A DNA stretch of 64,000 bases from Phoronis australis (lineage: Eukaryota; Phoronida; Phoronidae). The stretch is taken from assembly GCA_002633005.1 (NCBI GenBank), contig NMRA01000502.1, positions 62,001 through 126,000 on the forward strand. Direction: 5' to 3'. The notes beneath the pieces are model-generated. The model saw nothing but the letters and a program-made list of their open reading frames with translations, did not search any database and was not told the origin of the DNA. The translations under genes were made by a program, and so were the position numbers. Positions 59,547 to 64,000 of this stretch are shown one piece after another. Position 1 is the first letter of the stretch, and each line of letters starts with the position of its first letter.

Positions 59547-61420
59547 TTACGGTGTTGGGAACGGGTGTCAGTTTCGAACTGGCTTTGGTGCCGTAAGTCC
59601 GTCAGCTTAATTTCACTCCCTCCCGCTTTCGCCTCATATATACTTCTTCGAGCCTGTCGCCGTCAATGATGACGTCATTAAAATTGAACTTTTCCATAAT
59701 TAAATGTAATTATTTACCGATGTTGGGAAATTGGAGTTCTACCGTTTTTTGCTAATAAAATTGACATGGGCTCTTTTGGTCGGCTTTCGGCGCCATTGTG
59801 TCAACTATTGGCCAACTTCCACGACTCTTCAATCACCTGTTTTTCTCTTCGACGAGGTTGCGTACATGTCATAACAGTCGCAACTGATTTCATTTCGTTA
59901 CAGTTTTTTAGTGTTTAATACCAGAAAACCAAAATTCCGTAGAGATATCGCAAAATTTCAGTAGGAAATGGCGCATGCACGTGTCACGAACGCATGGTTT
60001 TCAAAACGACGACAGACCTTCGTTGTTACAAAAGGCGAAGAATTACGCCAGAATGATCTATATTATATTTTTTTCACTTACACGGCTACAAGAGGCAAGG
60101 TGAGTTTCGGTTGATCCCAAAGATTCTGCAAGCACCCCTGCTGGTCGTTAGCTCTACATATCGATATGAGTTTCACGACGAGGTGACCAGCTGAGCTACC
60201 CTAGTAGTATGAAGTTTCGGTGTTTTACGGAGCTCAAAACACATCTACAAAGTTATAAGTTGATGATAATCTTCATACAGCTACCTGGATTTCTATCTTA
60301 ACATGCACGTTCATGATGTGACTTTTTAAATACATTGTATACTTTGTGTTCCATGGCAGAATATTTAATGCTTCCTTAGTTTTCATATAAAATAATGGCT
60401 GATTTCCATACATTACGTTACGGCAGGGTCAAATGTTCTGGAAAAAAATATTTCCACTGCCTATGGAAAGAATCCCGCAGCCGCACACCCTGCCTATATC
60501 TGACAGAGTTTCTGATTGATGCCTTAAAATACAACAGTCTCTTCAAGAAATATCCCAGTCTCTTAATTGCGATGAACACTAATGGTCACTTGAAGGTGTT
60601 GTTCTTTCCCTTCGGCATTTCCCATATACTAGTTGCTACCCGTGCTTAAGCACAGGTAACGGCTAGTACATGTAGGTTATATTGACCAAAAACAAGTTTT
60701 CACTGATTTGATACCTATTTTGAATACAGTGAGCGGGAGATGCAATGGAGACGATTGCCAAGATCTGAATGCCTATCCACATAGCCTTGGAGTTTGACGG
60801 GATAGCCTAATTATTTTATTTTATTCCAAAATATGGTTAACCCGACAAATACATGTACGTTGCAAAAGCTGATATTACTAAGTGCAACTATGTACCTGAT
60901 AACGTCGCTAAGTTATAAAAAATAATTGCAGGCGGTCTGATACACGTTGTATCAGACGTGCGCAGGCCTCGCATGTGGGCCCATTGCACTGATCACCTGG
61001 AAATATTTTTCTGTCACTAAGTTGCTAAGTGATATCTTTCAAGGCGCCGAAAGCTAACGCATATGATCTCCACAAAACTTTACTAGCAGAATAACGGCGG
61101 AACGCCATCTTTTCAAACACTGGTAAATAATTTAGTTTACTCCAGGAGTAGTGTTAGTTTTTACTGACAATGATTTAGTGTCAGATTTTATGTGGCCAGC
61201 TTTTTCACCCACATCGGCGCAAAGCTGATTTACTTAACGGATGTAGTCATGAAATAAAACCATTACTGACTTTCACATATGTCAATGTGTAGGTTTTCAG
61301 ATCCCAAAGCTTTGCCTCGGCCATTATCACAGTTTAGGGTATAAAAGCCCAAATTTTGAAAGCCAGTAATTGTTTAATTCTTCCGTGCCGACAAAATGGT
61401 GAAAAAGTCAAAAGACCGGG
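59547..61420. other. Intron of the minus gene; one small perfect hairpin
   Basis: At 60935-60957, GTCTGATAC and GTATCAGAC flank a five-base loop. I see nothing else, and the plus frame 60395-60649 has no recognised domain. Confidence 0.4.
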
Positions 61421-61425
61421 GTAAA

Positions 61426-61572
61426 GCTCAGTAACGCTAGGACCTACGCTATGACCTTCCTAAACTCTAGCCAAGATCAGGTGTTCTCATTTGAAATACA
61501 TGGCAATACACTGTATCTCATGCAATCTCGCAAAGTCTCGTTTTTAGCGAGGTCCTTGCGTTACTGAACTGT
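61426..61572. mobile_element. Small MITE-like element
   Basis: CTCAGTAACGCTAGGACCTA at the left is mirrored by GGTCCTTGCGTTACTGA at the right, and the middle contains GTTCTCATTTGAAATAC, ATCTCATGCAATCTCGCAAAGTCTCG-type words. The same words occur in opposite orientation near 4736-4830, and a half copy (AAGGCCCTAGCATTACTGAA) lies near 62366. Confidence 0.65.
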
Positions 61573-61652
61573 ACCCAGACGATGAATAATACAATTTTAA
61601 TAGCTCATCACTAAATTGATTTCAAGCTATATTTCTAACTGCACAATCATAC

Positions 61653-61755
61653 TGGTGTACGTTACGGCGTCAAGCAAGGGTGTTCTCCACGACCCGCTTT
61701 GTTGAGAACTACGTAGACCAATCCAGACAGGAAACTTCAATCCGAAGAAACATGC
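61653..61755 (-). CDS. CTLD-A exon 2 (minus gene), WIGL core
   Basis: Minus acceptor TTTCTTGTCCCTTCAG and donor GTATGA, 103 bases, phase 0 to 1. The reading ACFFGLKFPVWIGLRSSQQS contains the W-I-G-L core, followed by GSWRTPLLDAVTYT. The ending (V-T-Y-T then A|) is equivalent to the P-T-Y ending of both exon 2B copies, so exon 3A follows with N-W. An extra Cys near the exon start is not in the B copies. Confidence 0.88.
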
Positions 61756-62039
61756 CTGAAGGGACAAGAAATAGAGAATGTTAACAAAACAATTTCGACA
61801 AAACATGTTGGACCGTTCCGTCTCTTTCTATTACGCGGCCGCTACCGCCGTCTCCGTTATACTACTTCTTTTAACACTACTACTACCACAAGGGCTATTA
61901 CTGTCTCCATTATGTGGATACTACGACAGCGGCAACGACGATTCAATGTAGAAAACGCATTGTGAGGCTCATTTAGTTTTCCAAAGGCAAAGTTTCTCAC
62001 TCAGTCAAGTTCAATCGTAAAAAAACGTTTTATCGCCAC

Positions 62040-62366
62040 TCACTTGCTGGCGGCTTTTGCGTCACTACTTCGACTACCATGACCTCCACCCGCTCTACAA
62101 CCACTGCGAGTTCCCCCACCACCACAGATACCATGACCACTAGAACCATTACACTATCTGCCATGATTATGAAATTACTTTTGCTGAAACAACTGTTGCT
62201 GGTAATTGCTTCTGGAGATGCTAGTACTAATCCTAATCCAAACGACATAGACACGTGCAGCACGTTCGATCTGGGTTGTCTCACGACTAGACTAACCAAG
62301 ATCACTGGACCATATTTGAAATACACGGCAACATGTCACATAATCTGTCGAAGTCTTGCCATTTAG
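62040..62366 (+). pseudogene. Possible LINE 5' ORF fragment with a 2A-like relic
   Basis: The frame begins with a Ser/Thr-rich stretch (TTTASSPTTTDTMTTRT), then a leucine-rich segment LLLLKQLLLVIASGDAST followed by NPNP. The leucine-rich block ending in G-D-x-x-T-N-P-x-P resembles the 2A-like peptide leader known at the N-terminus of some LINE ORFs of sea urchins and other invertebrates. Here the conserved penultimate Gly of the motif is Asn, so it should be inactive. The frame ends after 95 codons with no further LINE domain. Confidence 0.4.
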
Positions 62367-62479
62367 CAAGGCCCTAGCATTACTGAACTCTACTCTGTTC
62401 AAGAATTTCACCAAAGGTTGAACTGCCGCTGTTCACAGGTGATAAGCATAAACGGACCAATTCACTTAGCCACTTTTAC

Positions 62480-62628
62480 CTTATGTCTAATCCATTCATT
62501 TTCAGTGTCATTTAGCGGTGTAGCCAAGTGACCTCCAAATGTTTGGCAATGCTTCTGTGCTGTGGCGTAATCGACACCTTCGCTGTCTTCAAACGCGTAC
62601 TGGAATTCATTGTAATCCAGGATACAGG
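62480..62628 (-). CDS. CTLD-A exon 1 (minus gene)
   Basis: Minus acceptor AATATTTTCAG and donor AAG before GTAAAAGT, 149 bases, phase 1 to 0, the same length as plus exon 1A. The reading is CILDYNEFQYAFEDSEG, DYATAQKHCQTFGGHLATP, then NDTENEWIRHK, with the first conserved CTLD cysteine and the EWIR ending shared with the plus copy. The Cys at the start suggests a long-form CTLD with an extra N-terminal disulphide. The preceding exon must end in phase 1 and lies above this point. Confidence 0.9.
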
Positions 62629-62639
62629 CTGAAAATATT

Positions 62640-63430
62640 CAAGTTTGGTTTAAGTTGGCCTCGATTTCTCACAGGCGATTTTTCAGATTCGGCTTATTGG
62701 AGTGTGTATACAGATCGACTCATTGAGCTAAACAGACGAATACGACTTCTCCGTTGCTTAAATAAAACATGTCAGGTTTTATTTTGGTTTTCTAGAATCT
62801 AAGGAGACTGATGGCCTACTGCTGGCCGTTATTTGAGACAGGACACCGAGTAATGAAGTGGTGTGAATGAATTACACTACTGATAAACAGTACCCGCACA
62901 CGGGAGACCCGTGAATTCTCTAATTCAGCAAACGGCACACCGCTCCCGGAATAGTATCACTTCCTCACGATGAATTATGCACAGTTGGTCTTTTCGAGCT
63001 AAACCGTCTCATACCACTTGCCCATTGATTAAACGGAATATGTTACATTTTATTTGTATTTTCTGGACATTAAGGAGGCAGCTGGCCAATCACTGCCCAT
63101 TTTTAAACAGGAACCCAATGAAATGGCCTATCGGGAAAGTCTCTGTTTCGTTTGCTCAAGGCTGTGGGTTTAAGTCTCACTTGCTTCGGCATATTTCTAG
63201 ACCCTAGAGTCAGGTCTACAGCTCCTTTAACTATATATCAATAGAGCATAAAAATGGCGCCAGGTGTTCAGTGCAATGGACCCACTTTCGGGGCGTGCGC
63301 AACGTGAACCACACCGCCTATTTTTTAATGAAATAGTGTTAATGGATTACACCACCAATCACAAGTACCCGCATAGGAACGGCCCGAGAATTCTGTCAAT
63401 CAGCAACGTCACAGCACTCTCGAAATAGCA
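62640..63430. other. Non-coding stretch with a duplicated block
   Basis: The block near 62855-62955 (GTGTGAATGAATTACACTACTGATAAACAGTACCCGCA..., AGCAAACGGCACACCGCTC) resembles 63335-63425 (GTGTTAATGGATTACACCACCAATCACAAGTACCCGCA..., CAGCAACGTCACAGCACTC), an old direct duplication at about 475-base spacing. No upstream exon of the minus gene was recognised here. Confidence 0.5.
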
Positions 63431-63431
63431 T

Positions 63432-64000
63432 CAATTTAACACAAAATCGTATACGATTTATCAAAATATGTAGATAGTGGTCCAAATGTCGTATACGGTA
63501 GATCGAAATTTGTAAATAGTGGTCAAAAGACTTATGCTTACACGATTTATCAAAATATATATATAGCGGTCCAAAATTCAGGGTGGTCCAAAAGTCATAA
63601 ACTATTCCTACATGTAAATATCTGTAAATGGTGGTAAATGTCGCATACGATTAATCAAAAAATGTAGATAGTGATCCAAAAGTCTTATGCGATCTTTCAA
63701 GATCTGTAAATAGTGATCCAAAAGTCTTATGCGATTTATCAAGATCTGTAACTAGTGGTCCAAATGTCGTATGCAATTTATAAAAACATAGTGATCCAAA
63801 AGTAGTAAACGATAAATTAAAATATGTAAATAGTTGTCCAAAAGCCGTACGCCAATTATCAAAATATGTAGACAGCGTTTCAAACGTTGTATATTATTCG
63901 TCAAAACATGTATTAGTATAGTAGTATGCGATTAATCAAAACGTGTGAAAATGGTCCAAAAGTAGTATACGAAGTCGTATAGAAAGTTGTATGCGCAAAG
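63432..64000. repeat. Satellite array of ~45-bp units running off the window
   Basis: About twelve diverged copies of a unit like AGTGGTCCAAAAGTCGTATA followed by CGATTTATCAAAATATGTAA-AT. Unit starts are near 63477, 63521, 63568, 63628, 63668, 63713, 63757, 63789, 63832 and 63945. The array is still running at the last base. Confidence 0.9.

Larger units (their letters stand above)
40316..62628 (-). other. Gene model: minus-strand CTLD-A, CTLD-B, PAN lectin gene (visible 3' part)
   Basis: Seven exons in order on the minus strand: 62628-62480, 61755-61653, 51581-51456, 50502-50348, 50045-49940, 46375-46253 and 40572-40316. All junction phases agree (1-0, 0-1, 1-1, 1-0, 0-1, 1-1, 1-stop) and every exon is bounded by AG/GT. 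Together they encode about 339 residues: two tandem C-type lectin domains and a C-terminal PAN-like domain. The signal peptide and any earlier modules lie beyond the window or in unrecognised exons above 62628. The large introns hold a 4.76-kb transposon (between 2A and 3A) and a tandem repeat array with a LINE tail (between 3B and PAN and before 3B). Confidence 0.88.

Overview
The window reads as intron-rich, AT-rich animal DNA, probably from a marine invertebrate. It has small phase-matched exons for secreted or surface protein domains, many transposon relics, microsatellites, frequent TACATGTA-type motifs and two runs of N (1076-1376 and 39260-39451). I cannot fix the phylum. There is no bacterial organisation, and almost all long open frames are chance or transposon frames.

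The main content is a pair of convergent, paralogous lectin genes. The minus-strand gene shows seven exons from 62628 down to 40316. They encode CTLD-A (three exons), CTLD-B (three exons) and a C-terminal PAN/apple-like domain ending in a stop codon. The plus-strand gene shows CTLD-A exon 1 (21881-22029), a shortened CTLD-A exon 3 (30466-30558), CTLD-B (31440-35572, three exons) and the PAN exon with stop (36177-36436). I could not find its CTLD-A exon 2. Splice phases agree between the copies (1-0, 0-1, 1-1, 1-stop) and several exons match to the base in length (149, 103 and 123). Both CTLD-B domains carry EPN and WND, the pattern of calcium-dependent mannose/GlcNAc-type lectins. The minus CTLD-A lacks these residues. 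Further upstream on the plus strand, a fibronectin type III half-domain exon (2714-2873) and an EGF exon (4151-4273) are phase-compatible with the lectin exons and may be the 5' part of the same gene.

Layout. 1-2000: large inverted repeat around an assembly gap. 2.7-6.1 kb: FN3 and EGF exons and a possible terminal exon. 7-21 kb: mostly repeats, including a tRNA-like SINE, a hairpin MITE, a tandem repeat rich in CTCF-like cores, a minus-strand LINE flanked by long direct repeats, and a MITE. 21.9-36.4 kb: plus lectin gene, whose introns hold a 4.9-kb giant palindrome and a TTAA-flanked THAP element. 37.4-38.9 kb: LINE remnant between the converging genes. 40.3-62.6 kb: minus lectin gene, whose introns hold a second tandem array, a LINE tail and a complete but decayed 4.76-kb DNA transposon with about 760-bp terminal inverted repeats. 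58-62.4 kb: MITEs and a LINE-like 5' fragment with a 2A-like relic. 63.43 kb to the end: a satellite of roughly 45-bp units running off the window.

All identifications come from reading the sequence and remembered family patterns. No searches were run, and exon joins are inferred from splice signals, phase and homology.
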